From: Motiliproteus sediminis
GTDB taxonomy: Bacteria > Pseudomonadota > Gammaproteobacteria > Pseudomonadales > Balneatricaceae
Assembly (NCBI RefSeq): GCF_017912535.1
Contig: NZ_JAERQK010000001.1
Coordinates: 1 to 64,000 of the forward strand
Length of the DNA stretch: 64,000 nt
Direction: 5' to 3'
Each line of letters opens with the position of its first letter. Positions within the stretch are counted from its first letter, which is position 1. Below are positions 31,583 to 40,150 of the stretch, piece after piece. Under the pieces are notes generated by a model. That model was not told the DNA's origin, did no database searches, and was given only the letters and a program-made list of their open reading frames with translations. The position numbers and the translations under genes are program-made.

Positions 31583-32280
31583 GGGATCATCTCGCTGCGA
31601 CGGTGAAGAAAGGTGACGCCAAAATTGAGCATCAAGGCGAGTAACAGCAGAACCAGACCCAGGGCGATTCCCTGGGCAAACTCCCCTTTGCTGGTTTCCA
31701 GGGCGATGGCGGTAGGGATGTTGCGCGTATGGTTCATGATGTTGCCGCCGACCATCATCGAACAACCCACTTCGGCGATAATGCGGCCATAGGCGGCGAT
31801 ACCCGCGGCCGCCAAGCCGTAGCGGACTTCGTACATCAGGGTGCCGAAGGCGCGCAGCGGACGGGCACCGAGGGTGCGGGCGGTTTCCCAGGCGCTGCGG
31901 TCAGCGGCCTTGAAGGCGCTGAAGCTCATGGCAACCAGTACCGGAAAGGCCAGCAGCATCTGCCCGATCATCATGGCGTTTTGGGTAAACAGCAGCTGAA
32001 AACTTCCCAGCGGGCCGCTGCGCGACAAGCTGATATAGAGCAGTAGCCCGATCACCACGGTAGGAACGCTGAGCAGAGTGTTGAAAAAGGAGATCAGCGT
32101 CCAGCGCCCGGGAAAGCGGGTCATGGTCAGCACAAAACCGATCAGGAAGGCGGGCGGCGTGGCCAGCGCGATCGCTTTGATTGTGGTGCTGAAAGACACA
32201 CCGATGATCGACCACAGGGTGGAATCACCGGTGACCAGTAGCAGCACCGCTTTAGTGGCGGTATCGCTGAAACTTTCCAA
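31579..32280 (-). CDS. tupB: Tungstate ABC transporter permease
   Basis: An inner-membrane permease (233 residues, about five helices). The cytoplasmic EAA-type loop (ETARTLGARPLRAFGTLMYEVRYGLAAAGI) contacts the ATPase. It resembles the TupB/WtpB group. Four bases after tupA and overlapping tupC by 4. Confidence 0.93.
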   Translation of the reverse strand: MESFSDTATKAVLLLVTGDSTLWSIIGVSFSTTIKAIALATPPAFLIGFVLTMTRFPGRWTLISFFNTLLSVPTVVIGLLLYISLSRSGPLGSFQLLFTQNAMMIGQMLLAFPVLVAMSFSAFKAADRSAWETARTLGARPLRAFGTLMYEVRYGLAAAGIAAYGRIIAEVGCSMMVGGNIMNHTRNIPTAIALETSKGEFAQGIALGLVLLLLALMLNFGVTFLHRRSEMIP

Positions 32281-32284
32281 GTAG

Positions 32285-33085
32285 TTACTCCTGTCCAGCC
32301 GAGGGAACGAACAGCGGTTTGCCGTTGACCTTGAACTCGCCGATCAGTTTCTGGGTCGACGCCGAAACCAGCCACTGGCTGAAGGCAATGGCGCCCTTGT
32401 GATTCAAGTCAGCGTAACGCGCCGGATTAACCCGCATCACGCTATAGGGGTTGAATAAACGTTTATCGCCTTCCGCCACCAGCTGCAACTGTACTTTGGG
32501 CTCGTAAGCCAGCCAGGTGCCGCGGTCGGTCAGGCTGTAGCCCTGCAGTTCGCTGGCGATCTGCAGCACTTTGCCCATGCCCTGGCCGGCTTCGCGATAC
32601 CAGTCGCCGGAGGGAGTGATGCCGGCATCCTTCCACAGCAGGCGCTCTTTCTTGTGGGTGCCTGAATCGTCGCCGCGAGAAACAAAGGGAGTCTGGCTGG
32701 CTGCGATTTTGGCCAGTGCAGCGGGGGCGTCGTTCATGCCGGCGACGCCGGCCGGATCAGCGGCGGGGCCAACGATCACAAAGTCGTTGTACATCACGCC
32801 CAATCGGTCAACGCCGTAACCTGCGTCCATAAATTTCTGCTCGGCGGTGGGGGCGTGCACCAGCAATACATCCGCATCGCCGTCCCGGCCCATGCGCAGC
32901 GCTTTTCCGGTGCCAACGGCAATCACTTTGACTTCGGTGCCGTGCTGGCGCGTGAAGTCGGGCAGGATGGCAGCCAGCAGGCCGGAGTTGTAGGTGCTGG
33001 TGGTGGTAGCCAGTTTAAGTGTGTCTGCGGCTAGCAAGGATGATGCACAGAGCGCAACGGCGACCAGCAGCAGTCTGAAACTCAT
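32285..33085 (-). CDS. tupA: Tungstate-binding periplasmic protein
   Basis: A periplasmic solute-binding protein (266 residues). A signal peptide ends LLAAD, then LKLATTTSTYNSGLL: the TTTS motif is the oxyanion pocket mark of tungstate-selective TupA, unlike ModA. GTGKALRMGRDGDADVLLVHAP and RGDDSGTHKKE are further family blocks. First gene of the uptake/cofactor operon, preceded by a sigma-54-type promoter at 33125-33140. Preference for tungstate over molybdate is inferred from family knowledge. Confidence 0.93.
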   Translation of the reverse strand: MSFRLLLVAVALCASSLLAADTLKLATTTSTYNSGLLAAILPDFTRQHGTEVKVIAVGTGKALRMGRDGDADVLLVHAPTAEQKFMDAGYGVDRLGVMYNDFVIVGPAADPAGVAGMNDAPAALAKIAASQTPFVSRGDDSGTHKKERLLWKDAGITPSGDWYREAGQGMGKVLQIASELQGYSLTDRGTWLAYEPKVQLQLVAEGDKRLFNPYSVMRVNPARYADLNHKGAIAFSQWLVSASTQKLIGEFKVNGKPLFVPSAGQE

Positions 33086-33124
33086 ACTCTTATCCTTTTT
33101 GTGGGGTTGACCGCAGATCGTTTA

Positions 33125-33140
33125 AGCAAATAAAGTGCCA
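33125..33140 (-). promoter_or_regulatory. Sigma-54 promoter of the tupABC-mobAB-moeA operon
   Basis: On the minus strand TGGCACTTTATTTGCT matches the -24/-12 consensus TGGCACG-N4-TTGCW at all but one fixed base, with the exact GG-N10-GC spacing. The predicted start near 33114 gives a 29-base leader to tupA. Confidence 0.8.
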
Positions 33141-33230
33141 CCTCGATGGCTGGGGAAAATAGGCTGCATGCCACCGGGCAGAGCGCGGGTTGGGTGTCGG
33201 TCGGCTACACTGAACGAGACAAAAATACCC

Positions 33231-33291
33231 GGTCAAAAATAAAAACAAGGGTCAAAAAGATACGCAAGAGCGTACCTGTGGCCCGACAGGT
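33231..33291. promoter_or_regulatory. Repeats between tupA and the regulator: candidate activator sites
   Basis: GGTCAAAAA occurs at 33231-33239 and 33250-33258 (19 bases apart), and a perfect inverted repeat ACCTGT-N6-ACAGGT lies at 33274-33291. They sit 110-180 bases upstream of the predicted tupA start, the usual place for sigma-54 enhancer sites, and also just before the regulator gene. Binding is inferred. The 33086-33387 gap holds no gene. Confidence 0.4.
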
Positions 33292-33387
33292 TAGTGAAAT
33301 AACCTATAAGTGCAGACTATTTGCCGAAGAGCGAAAGCTGTGCCGCATGTGTGAACATGTGTAAAACCATTAAAAAGCAGGGTGAGT

Positions 33388-34806
33388 ATGGCCGTTATGC
33401 AGGAGGCGGCGTCGCTTGAGCGGACGTCCCAGGTAGTTCCCAGCGGAGCGTTGTCAACCAAGGCGCGGCAGGCGCTGTCGGTGCTGGTGGTGGATGACGA
33501 ACCGGGCATTCGAGATTTTCTTCAGCGGGCGCTGAGCAAAGAGTACGGTCTGGTTGAAACGGCCAGCTCGGCCGAGGAGGCCGAGAATCTGCGCAGCCGC
33601 TGCCACTTCGATCTGATTATCTCCGATATCTGCCTGCCGGGCGATTCCGGGGTGGAGTGGTTGGCGCGGGTCGCAGATCAGGGGGGGCGTGCCGATGTGA
33701 TCTTCATGACCGCCTTTGCTGACCTCGACAAGGCGATCGATGCCCTGCGTGCCGGTGCGTCCGACTTTATCCTGAAGCCGTTCCGGCTGGAGCAGATGTT
33801 GACCGCGGTGCGCCGCTGTATGGAGCGGAGGCAGTTGGCGCGGGAAAACTTTGTGCTGCGGCGCCAGGTTGATGCGCTCTATTCCATGCAGGGTATGGTG
33901 GGCAACAGCCCGGTGATGCAGGAGATTGGTGACCTGATCGCCCGGGTTGCGCCGACACCTTCGGTGGTTCTGATCGAAGGGGAGTCCGGTACCGGTAAAG
34001 AGCTGGTGGCGAACGCGATTCACCGCAGCAGCCGGCGGGGTGGTCCTTTTGTGCCAGTGAACTGCGGTGCCATCGCGCCGGATCTGATCGAATCGGAGCT
34101 GTTTGGGCATCTCAAGGGCTCTTTTACCGGCGCCCAGCAGAGTCGCGACGGGCTGTTCAGCTACGCCGATGGCGGCACCCTGTTTCTCGATGAGATTGGT
34201 GAGATGCCGCTGCTGATGCAGGCCAAGCTGCTGCGGGCGCTGGAGGAACGGCAGATTCGGCCGGTGGGCGGTGATCGGGAAATCCCGGTCAATGTGCGCG
34301 TGGTGGCCGCCACCAATCGCAATCTGGAGCAGGAGGTGGCCAAGGGCTGCTTCCGTGAAGATCTGTTCTACCGCCTTAATGTGTTGCGAATTCAGGTGCC
34401 TCCGTTGCGCCAGCGGCGCCAGGATATACCGCTGTTGCTGCACCACTTTTCCTCCCAGATGGCGCAATCGCTGGGGCTGCCGGAAATTCCCTTCACCCAC
34501 GACGATATTCAGAGTCTCGCCGGCTACGACTGGCCCGGTAATGTGCGGGAGTTGAAGAATATGGTCGAGCGCTGCTTGCTGCTGGGGCGGTTGCCGGTGG
34601 ATATGCTCTGTGACGCTGACAGCGATGCCGGTGGTGACAGCGGCTATCCGGCCGACTGGCCACTGGAGGCGGTGGAGAAGGAGCATATTCTCAAGGTGCT
34701 GGACGCGGCCGGCGGCAACAAGACGCAGGCGGCGCGTCAGCTTGGGGTTGCCCGCAAGACTCTCGATCGTAAACTGCAGGCTTGGGCTGCCGCTGCGGAT
34801 GGTTAG
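33388..34806 (+). CDS. Sigma-54-dependent response regulator (NtrC family)
   Basis: A 472-residue two-component activator. Receiver domain residues 31-145: acidic pair in [10 protein letters not shown], phospho-Asp in IISDICLPG, Lys in ILKPFR. AAA+ domain residues 165-395: Walker A GESGTGKE, the sigma-54 contact loop GSFTGA, Walker [14 protein letters not shown]. Fis-type helix-turn-helix at the end ([20 protein letters not shown]). ATG 33388 is chosen over GTG 33382. It overlaps its sensor kinase by 8 bases. It is the natural candidate to drive the four sigma-54-type promoters at 33125, 38665, 38842 and 40099. Confidence 0.95.
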   Translation: MAVMQEAASLERTSQVVPSGALSTKARQALSVLVVDDEPGIRDFLQRALSKEYGLVETASSAEEAENLRSRCHFDLIISDICLPGDSGVEWLARVADQGGRADVIFMTAFADLDKAIDALRAGASDFILKPFRLEQMLTAVRRCMERRQLARENFVLRRQVDALYSMQGMVGNSPVMQEIGDLIARVAPTPSVVLIEGESGTGKELVANAIHRSSRRGGPFVPVNCGAIAPDLIESELFGHLKGSFTGAQQSRDGLFSYADGGTLFLDEIGEMPLLMQAKLLRALEERQIRPVGGDREIPVNVRVVAATNRNLEQEVAKGCFREDLFYRLNVLRIQVPPLRQRRQDIPLLLHHFSSQMAQSLGLPEIPFTHDDIQSLAGYDWPGNVRELKNMVERCLLLGRLPVDMLCDADSDAGGDSGYPADWPLEAVEKEHILKVLDAAGGNKTQAARQLGVARKTLDRKLQAWAAAADG

Positions 34807-36874
34807 GTCGCTGCTGGCGCTGATCGCTGGCAACCTGCGTTACAAGTTGCTGGTGCTGGTGCTGTTTCCGGTACTGCTGGTGATGCCGGTGGTGATCGGG
34901 CTGGCCTATCTCTGGAGTAACGAGGTCAGCTATCGCCAGCTGTTGATGAAGGTTAATACCGACCTGTCGGTGGCCCACGAGGCGTTTGTAGGTACCCAGC
35001 AGCGGTTGCTCGGGCAGTTGACCCTGATTGCCGAGTCCTATCCGTTTCAGAACGCCGTCCGGGCGATGATGTCCGGCTTTCCCGAAGATTACCTGATGGT
35101 TGATCAGCTGGAGCGGGTCAAGCGCGAGGGGGCGTTCGATTTTGTCCATCTGCTGGATCTTAACGGCTGCGACCTGATCGGTAACAAGGGCTGCCGTTTG
35201 CGCAACGGGCGGTTGATGGAGTTGGCAGCTGATGAGGGGCCGCAAGTGGGTATCGACATCTACCCGGCGGCCGCACTGGCGACCATCGACCCGAAGCTGG
35301 CAGAACGGGTGTATCTGCCGCTGGTGGAGACCCCCCGGGCGGTGCCTACGGAGCGGCAGGCCGAAGATCGGGGCATGGTGATCCGGGTGATCTACCCGAT
35401 CATGACCAGCTATGGCGAGGTCTATGCCTACCTGTCGGCAGGTCTGCTGCTGAACGGTAACTTCGAGTTTGTCGATAGCCTGCGCGACCTGGTCTACTCC
35501 AAAGGCAGTCTCGCTGAAGACAGTCTCGGCACAGTGACGGTGTTTCTGGAGGATGTACGCATCAGCACCAATGTGCCCAGTCGGCTGGATTCGCCCAACC
35601 GCCGGGCATTGGGGACGCGTGTTTCGAAGGAGGTGCGTGATCGGGTGCTGGCCCAGGGTGAGCCCTGGATCGATCGGGCGTTCGTGGTCAGCGAGTGGTA
35701 CGTGTCCGCCTATGAGCCGATAGTCGACGTCAATGGTAACCGCGTCGGTATTCTCTATGCCGGCTTTCTCGAAGCGCCCTTCAAGGCGAGCTACTATCAG
35801 GCCCTGACCTGGTTGCTGCTGTTATTCGCCGCGGTCACGCTGGTGAGCGTGGCGGTAGCGGTGGCAGGTGCCAAGGCGATATTTCGTCCGATTGAGGCGA
35901 TGGCTCAGGTCATCCGCGAGGTGCGTGAGGGGCACGATCTGCGCATCGGTAAGCTGGATTCCCGCGACGAAATCGGCGAGTTGGCGGCGCGCTTTGACGA
36001 CATGCTCGACCAGCTGCAGCAACAGCGCCAGCAGATCGAATTGGCGGCGGCTGTGCTGGAGCATAAAGTGGAGGAGCGTACCGGCGAGTTGCAGCGCAAG
36101 ACCCGTGACCTGCAGGAAAACCTTGATCTGCTTAACCGCACCCGGCAGCAGCTGGTGGCCAAAGAGAAGCTGGCGGCGATTGGTGAGCTTACAGCCGGTA
36201 TCGCCCACGAAATCAACAATCCGACCGCGGTGATTCTGGGGCATATGGATCTGCTGATGGCGGAGCTTGGGGAGGTGGCCAAGCCGGTCCAGCAGGATGC
36301 TGATCTGATCGTGCAGCAGGTTTACCGGATTCGCGCCATCATCAACAATCTACTGCAGTACTCGCGGCCGTCCGACTATATCAGTCAGGTGTTGCCGGTA
36401 GACCTCAATCAGGTGGTCAGTGACAGCCTGGTGTTGGTCAAGCATGATTTTGAGCGCAAGGCTGCCATTTTGCGCCTGGATCTGCGCGCGCGCACCCGGG
36501 TGGGGGGGAACCATCAGCAGTTCCAGCAGGTGTTGATCAACCTGCTGGTGAACGCCATGAATGCGATTGATAACGGCGGGAGGATCACCATTCGGACCCG
36601 CAACTGGCGCGACGACGGCGTGCTGTTGATGGTGCGTGACAACGGCTGCGGGATTGACGAGCGTATTTTGCCGCGCATTTTTGACCCGTTTTTTAGCCAG
36701 ACCAAAGGCGGGACCGGGCTCGGGTTGTCAGTGAGTTACGGCATCCTGCAGCGTTTTGGTGCCGAAATCGAAGTTCGTTCGCGGGTAGGTGTGGGCACGG
36801 CGTTCTTTATCTGGTTCCAGGTCCGCCCGCCGCAGGATCTGGAAGGTGACGCATTGATCGAGCAGATCAGCTGA
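34799..36874 (+). CDS. Cache-domain sensor histidine kinase
   Basis: A membrane sensor kinase (691 residues) paired with the upstream regulator. First helix at about 13-37, a periplasmic Cache-type domain to about 330 (ending GILYAGFLEAPFKASYY), second helix 335-360, HAMP to about 415, coiled coil, then HisKA with the phospho-His in GIAHEINNPTAV (near 470). The ATPase domain has N box LINLLVNAMNAI, DNGCGID and GGTGLGLSVSYGI. ATG 34799 overlaps the regulator stop; earlier in-frame sequence lies inside that gene. The ligand is unknown; the gene neighbours suggest formate or a related anaerobic signal. Confidence 0.93.
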   Translation: MVRSLLALIAGNLRYKLLVLVLFPVLLVMPVVIGLAYLWSNEVSYRQLLMKVNTDLSVAHEAFVGTQQRLLGQLTLIAESYPFQNAVRAMMSGFPEDYLMVDQLERVKREGAFDFVHLLDLNGCDLIGNKGCRLRNGRLMELAADEGPQVGIDIYPAAALATIDPKLAERVYLPLVETPRAVPTERQAEDRGMVIRVIYPIMTSYGEVYAYLSAGLLLNGNFEFVDSLRDLVYSKGSLAEDSLGTVTVFLEDVRISTNVPSRLDSPNRRALGTRVSKEVRDRVLAQGEPWIDRAFVVSEWYVSAYEPIVDVNGNRVGILYAGFLEAPFKASYYQALTWLLLLFAAVTLVSVAVAVAGAKAIFRPIEAMAQVIREVREGHDLRIGKLDSRDEIGELAARFDDMLDQLQQQRQQIELAAAVLEHKVEERTGELQRKTRDLQENLDLLNRTRQQLVAKEKLAAIGELTAGIAHEINNPTAVILGHMDLLMAELGEVAKPVQQDADLIVQQVYRIRAIINNLLQYSRPSDYISQVLPVDLNQVVSDSLVLVKHDFERKAAILRLDLRARTRVGGNHQQFQQVLINLLVNAMNAIDNGGRITIRTRNWRDDGVLLMVRDNGCGIDERILPRIFDPFFSQTKGGTGLGLSVSYGILQRFGAEIEVRSRVGVGTAFFIWFQVRPPQDLEGDALIEQIS

Positions 36875-36876
36875 AT

Positions 36877-37791
36877 TCAAGAGCTCCACACCAGTCTACC
36901 GCTCTCGCTGAAGTCGTAGCCGCCCAGCAGTTCGGCCTGGGCTCGACAGTCAGGGCTTTCCAGCTGCTGCATCAGCTCCTTGAACAGGTTGCGAAAGAAT
37001 ACGCCGCGAGTCATGGCCAGATCAAAGCTCTCCCAGCCGATGGGGACGAAATCGAGACCGAACTCGCTGGCAGTGGCCCGGGCAGCGGGCCCCGCGTCGG
37101 CCAGCCCCATGGCGATCTGGGAGGCGACTTCCCGCTCGCTGAGGGCGCTCTGGGTCTGATTAAGCTGTTCTGCTCGCGCGTTGCAGAGGGTCAGGGCCTC
37201 CTCCAGAAAACGTTGTGAGCCGGTGCCCGGCTGGCGCAGACTCCAGCGCATATTGGCCTCGAGCAGACGAGGCAGGGTGTCGAAGCGAATGCGGCTGCCA
37301 GGCGCAACCACCACGCCTACTTCTCGTTTAAATGCATGGACCAGCAGCCAGTGGCGGTGTTGCCGATGACGGCTGAGCAGTGCCGGGTGGCGGAAATGGC
37401 TCTCTTCAGCTGGCCCCCAGTGTATCGCCGCGACTTCCGCTCGCTGTTTTGCCAGCAGGGTCAGTCCCTGGGTGGTGCCGGTGCTGGAATAGCTGATTAG
37501 CGCCGCGGTGTGAAAGCTGTTGGCTACCTGGCTGACCACCCGGTGCAGAAGCGGATCATCGCTGCCGGCGATTACCAGGCGGTCATGGAGTACGCCGCCG
37601 TGGCTGGACTCCAGCAGCCACTGGTCTACCAGATCTCGGGGAAACAGCCACTTGCCGGTGACCTTGGTGGCGGGGATTTGCCCTTCACTGGCAAGCATGT
37701 AGATCTTCTTTTCGTTCAGTTGCAGGTAGTCAGCTACCTGGCGAATATTCATGAATTTGGGCGGTTCCATTGCAACCATCTCAGCGTCCAT
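36877..37791 (-). CDS. HTH regulator with periplasmic-binding-like ligand domain
   Basis: A one-component regulator (304 residues). Residues 12-60 form an excisionase/MerR-like helix-turn-helix (MNIRQVADYLQLNEKKIYML, then KVTGKWLFPRDLVDQWL). Residues 70-290 are a PBP_like domain related to molybdate/tungstate-binding proteins. Such proteins occur beside Mo/W cofactor and formate dehydrogenase genes, so an oxyanion or cofactor-status signal is plausible. ATG 37791 with GGAG upstream is chosen. It overlaps fdhD by 11 bases and shares its transcript and sigma-54 promoter. Confidence 0.87.
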   Translation of the reverse strand: MDAEMVAMEPPKFMNIRQVADYLQLNEKKIYMLASEGQIPATKVTGKWLFPRDLVDQWLLESSHGGVLHDRLVIAGSDDPLLHRVVSQVANSFHTAALISYSSTGTTQGLTLLAKQRAEVAAIHWGPAEESHFRHPALLSRHRQHRHWLLVHAFKREVGVVVAPGSRIRFDTLPRLLEANMRWSLRQPGTGSQRFLEEALTLCNARAEQLNQTQSALSEREVASQIAMGLADAGPAARATASEFGLDFVPIGWESFDLAMTRGVFFRNLFKELMQQLESPDCRAQAELLGGYDFSESGRLVWSS

Positions 37792-38629
37792 GACGATGTT
37801 CTCCGCGGGGTTCAGGCTGCTGGTCAAAAATGATCCGCTCGCCCTGGTTGAATACCAGAAAATGGCGGCCCTTGGCGCGGCCGATCAGGGTCAGTCCGAC
37901 CCGACGCGCCAGATCGAGCCCCATTTCGGTCAGGCCAGAGCGTGACAGCAGCGTAGGGATGCCCATCTGGGTGACTTTGATCACCATCTCCGAAGTAAGG
38001 CGGCCGGTTGTGTAGAAAATCAGCTCTTCACCGCGGAGCCCCTGCAGCAGCATTTCGCCGGCCAGGGTGTCGACGGCGTTGTGGCGCCCGACATCTTCGA
38101 CAAAACTGATCACTTCGGTGCCGCGGCACAACGCGCAACCGTGAACCGCGCCTGCGGTGCGATAAACCTCGTTCTGCTGGCCGAGATTACCGAGCAGGGT
38201 GTAGAGGTCGGACTGGTGCAAGCGGATCTCGGGTAATCGGACCGCTTCGATACGTTCCATCAGATCACCAAATACCGTGCCCTGGCCGCAGCCGGTGGTC
38301 ACGGTACGGTGAGCCAGCTTATCGTCGATGTCGGCGTCAATACCGTTGGTCACCACCGCGGCCGCGTTTACTTCCCAATCCACCTGGATGGCCTTGACCT
38401 GCTCCAGGCTGTGGATGAAGCCCTGGTTCCAGAGGTAGCCCAGTACCAGTTTTTCCGGTCGGACACCGAGCGTCATCAGGGTCACTATCTCGCGTTTGTC
38501 GAGATAGATGGTCAGTGCTGACTCGCCCGCAATCTGGGTCTCGCGTGGCTGGCCGAACTCGTCCAGCGCCGTAACCCGATGAATGTTGGTCAGGGCGGCG
38601 TCGCTCATCAGCGGCAGATCTTTAGCCAT
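37781..38629 (-). CDS. fdhD: Formate dehydrogenase sulfurtransferase FdhD
   Basis: Passes sulfur to the molybdopterin-bound metal of formate dehydrogenase, which is needed for activity. The 282-residue protein has the sulfur-carrying CxxC in HGCALCRG near residue 165, followed by EDVGRHNAVDTLAG and TGRLTSEMVIKVTQMGIP, all family hallmarks. Its ATG lies about 25 bases after the predicted sigma-54 start. Divergent from the formate dehydrogenase cluster that begins at 38897. Confidence 0.95.
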   Translation of the reverse strand: MAKDLPLMSDAALTNIHRVTALDEFGQPRETQIAGESALTIYLDKREIVTLMTLGVRPEKLVLGYLWNQGFIHSLEQVKAIQVDWEVNAAAVVTNGIDADIDDKLAHRTVTTGCGQGTVFGDLMERIEAVRLPEIRLHQSDLYTLLGNLGQQNEVYRTAGAVHGCALCRGTEVISFVEDVGRHNAVDTLAGEMLLQGLRGEELIFYTTGRLTSEMVIKVTQMGIPTLLSRSGLTEMGLDLARRVGLTLIGRAKGRHFLVFNQGERIIFDQQPEPRGEHRHGR

Positions 38630-38664
38630 GGTTGGGTCTCTGGGGCAGCGAATGACTCAGAGGC

Positions 38665-38680
38665 AGCAAGAACCATGCCC
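38665..38680 (-). promoter_or_regulatory. Sigma-54-type promoter of fdhD
   Basis: On the minus strand GGGCATGGTTCTTGCT keeps the invariant GG-N10-GC and a full TTGCT; the -24 half matches 5 of 7. The predicted start near 38654 gives a 25-base leader. Confidence 0.6.
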
Positions 38681-38841
38681 GCTGTGGATGCGGAGTTGGG
38701 CCTTTTAATACCGGTCTGGTGAGACATATCGTCCGTTTGGCCGGCTGCTGGGGGGTCAATTTGTCCCGGTTGTGCGTGGGATTGCGGCGGAGTGTTGGTC
38801 GTAACTGCCGTTATGGCTCGGTTTGTAGAGATCGTCATGAT

Positions 38842-38857
38842 TGGAATGGTATTTGCG
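38842..38857 (+). promoter_or_regulatory. Sigma-54-type promoter of the DUF3305-DUF3306 unit
   Basis: TGGAATGGTATTTGCG keeps GG-N10-GC with TGG and TTGC. The predicted start near 38868 gives a 29-base leader to the ATG at 38897. Together with the fdhD promoter it forms a divergent pair about 160 bp apart. The rest of 38630-38896 shows a TAAC-N4-GTTA palindrome but no gene. Confidence 0.55.
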
Positions 38858-38896
38858 ATGGCTTGTGGTTTGTGACTTGATCGACGGGATAACCAA

Positions 38897-39427
38897 ATGC
38901 AGCAAGCTGAGCCCTATGACTGGACTGAAACTTTCTGGCCGCTGCGCGTGGTCCTGCGCCGTAAGACCGTGGCGCGAGGTTTGTGGGAGGTGGACAGCTG
39001 GTCTGCGGTGCGGGTTGAGAGTGTGCGTGATGAAGTTCATGAAACGCAGCAGGTGGAGCCGCTGCCGGCGCAGGAGGATAGTCAGGACTACTGCTGGACC
39101 GGGCAGGGGCTGGAGCTGTTCCTGGATGAGCGCGCAGCGTACCGGTTCAACCTCAGCGCGGAGAAGCCCAAGCTGTTCGTGATCTGCACCGAGGACGAAG
39201 AGATGGGCCGTGTGATGCGTCCCTATCTCGTCAGCGCTAGTCAGGATGCGGCCGCGTCTTATATGGATGGTGGCGAAGAGGATGTGTTTGCGGTGCCGAT
39301 GCCAGATGCGATTCAGTGCTGGATCGAGGGTTTTATTGCCCGCCACGGAGAGCCGGATCTGGGGTTGCGCAGCGGCAAACGCCGTCGCTACCGAGGGGCG
39401 CGCAAACAGGAGAGCAATCATGACTGA
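38897..39427 (+). CDS. DUF3305 protein of formate dehydrogenase clusters
   Basis: A 176-residue protein of the DUF3305 family, regularly found next to Fdh genes in proteobacteria. Visible features: WPLRVVLRRKTVARGLWEVDSW near the start and an acidic middle part. It ends in a basic tail (RRYRGARKQESNHD). No signal peptide, so cytoplasmic; a role in enzyme maturation is assumed from context. The stop overlaps the next start by 8 bases. Confidence 0.87.
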   Translation: MQQAEPYDWTETFWPLRVVLRRKTVARGLWEVDSWSAVRVESVRDEVHETQQVEPLPAQEDSQDYCWTGQGLELFLDERAAYRFNLSAEKPKLFVICTEDEEMGRVMRPYLVSASQDAAASYMDGGEEDVFAVPMPDAIQCWIEGFIARHGEPDLGLRSGKRRRYRGARKQESNHD

Positions 39428-39983
39428 GCATCGTGGCAGTGGCTTTCTGCGTCGCTGGTCGCGACGCAAGCAGCAGGATGGCGTCGGTGAGGCCAAACTA
39501 GCTGAAGAGCGGGTCGAGGCCGAGGATTTTCCGTTGGCGGCGCGCGCTACGGTTACCGATGAGCGCGAGGTTGACGCTGGCGCAGTCGAGCCCCGGGCGC
39601 CGGTGTCGCTGAGCGATGAAGATATGCCGGCTATCGAAACCCTGGGGCCGGATTCGGACTTCAGTCAGTTCCTGTCGGAAGGGGTCTCCGATGCGCTTCG
39701 CCGGCGGGCTCTGCGCAAGTTGTTTGCGCTGCCGGAGTTCGGCGTGCTCGATGGTCTTAACGATTATGACGATGATTTTACCCAGTTCGCCCCCTTGGGA
39801 GACACCGTCACCTACCAGATGAAGCAGTGGTTAAAACAGGAAGCCGAAGCTGCGCTGGAGGGCAAGAGCCGGGATGGCGTCAGTGATGGTTCTGCGGCTG
39901 ACGTGTCGCCGGCAAGCGAATCTGACCCGGATCGAGAACCCGGTAATGATGATGCCGATGAGCTGGGTGAGGCGGACGGTTAG
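39420..39983 (+). CDS. DUF3306 protein of formate dehydrogenase clusters
   Basis: A 187-residue acidic protein of the DUF3306 family, the usual partner of DUF3305. FLRRWSRRKQQ at the start and LRKLFALPEFGVLDGLNDYDDDFTQF-type sequence in the middle are typical. The tail is low-complexity Asp/Ser/Glu. ATG 39420 overlaps the stop of DUF3305. Function unknown; the tight coupling suggests the two proteins act together. Confidence 0.87.
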   Translation: MTEHRGSGFLRRWSRRKQQDGVGEAKLAEERVEAEDFPLAARATVTDEREVDAGAVEPRAPVSLSDEDMPAIETLGPDSDFSQFLSEGVSDALRRRALRKLFALPEFGVLDGLNDYDDDFTQFAPLGDTVTYQMKQWLKQEAEAALEGKSRDGVSDGSAADVSPASESDPDREPGNDDADELGEADG

Positions 39984-40098
39984 GTCGTTTTATCTGCGAC
40001 TAAAGTCTCGTGCTGGACAAAATGTCCCTGGAGGGCGCGCGAGTTGCTTTGCAATCTTGGTTTCACCTGCATCCCTTGGATTTTGTTTCTACTAAAGC

Positions 40099-40114
40099 TG
40101 GTTCACCCCTTGCA
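40099..40114 (+). promoter_or_regulatory. Sigma-54-type promoter of the ferredoxin-fdh genes
   Basis: TGGTTCACCCCTTGCA keeps GG-N10-GC and a full TTGCA. The predicted start near 40125 lies 26 bases before the ATG at 40151 and argues against an earlier translation start. Confidence 0.6.
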
Positions 40115-40150
40115 AAGTTATCTGGAGATGAGGATCTCCGGGCTGGAGCA

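Noticed and set aside
34610-34798. Extra N-terminal 63 residues of the sensor kinase
   Set aside because: They lie inside the response regulator gene in another frame; ATG 34799 with the 8-base overlap is the usual arrangement.
33454-34833. Long minus-strand open frame (459 codons) opposite the response regulator
   Set aside because: Shadow frame rich in His and Gln; the plus strand encodes a complete NtrC-type protein.
40010-40150. Upstream 47 codons of the ferredoxin protein
   Set aside because: A sigma-54-type promoter at 40099-40114 lies inside this stretch, and the peptide shows no conserved feature.
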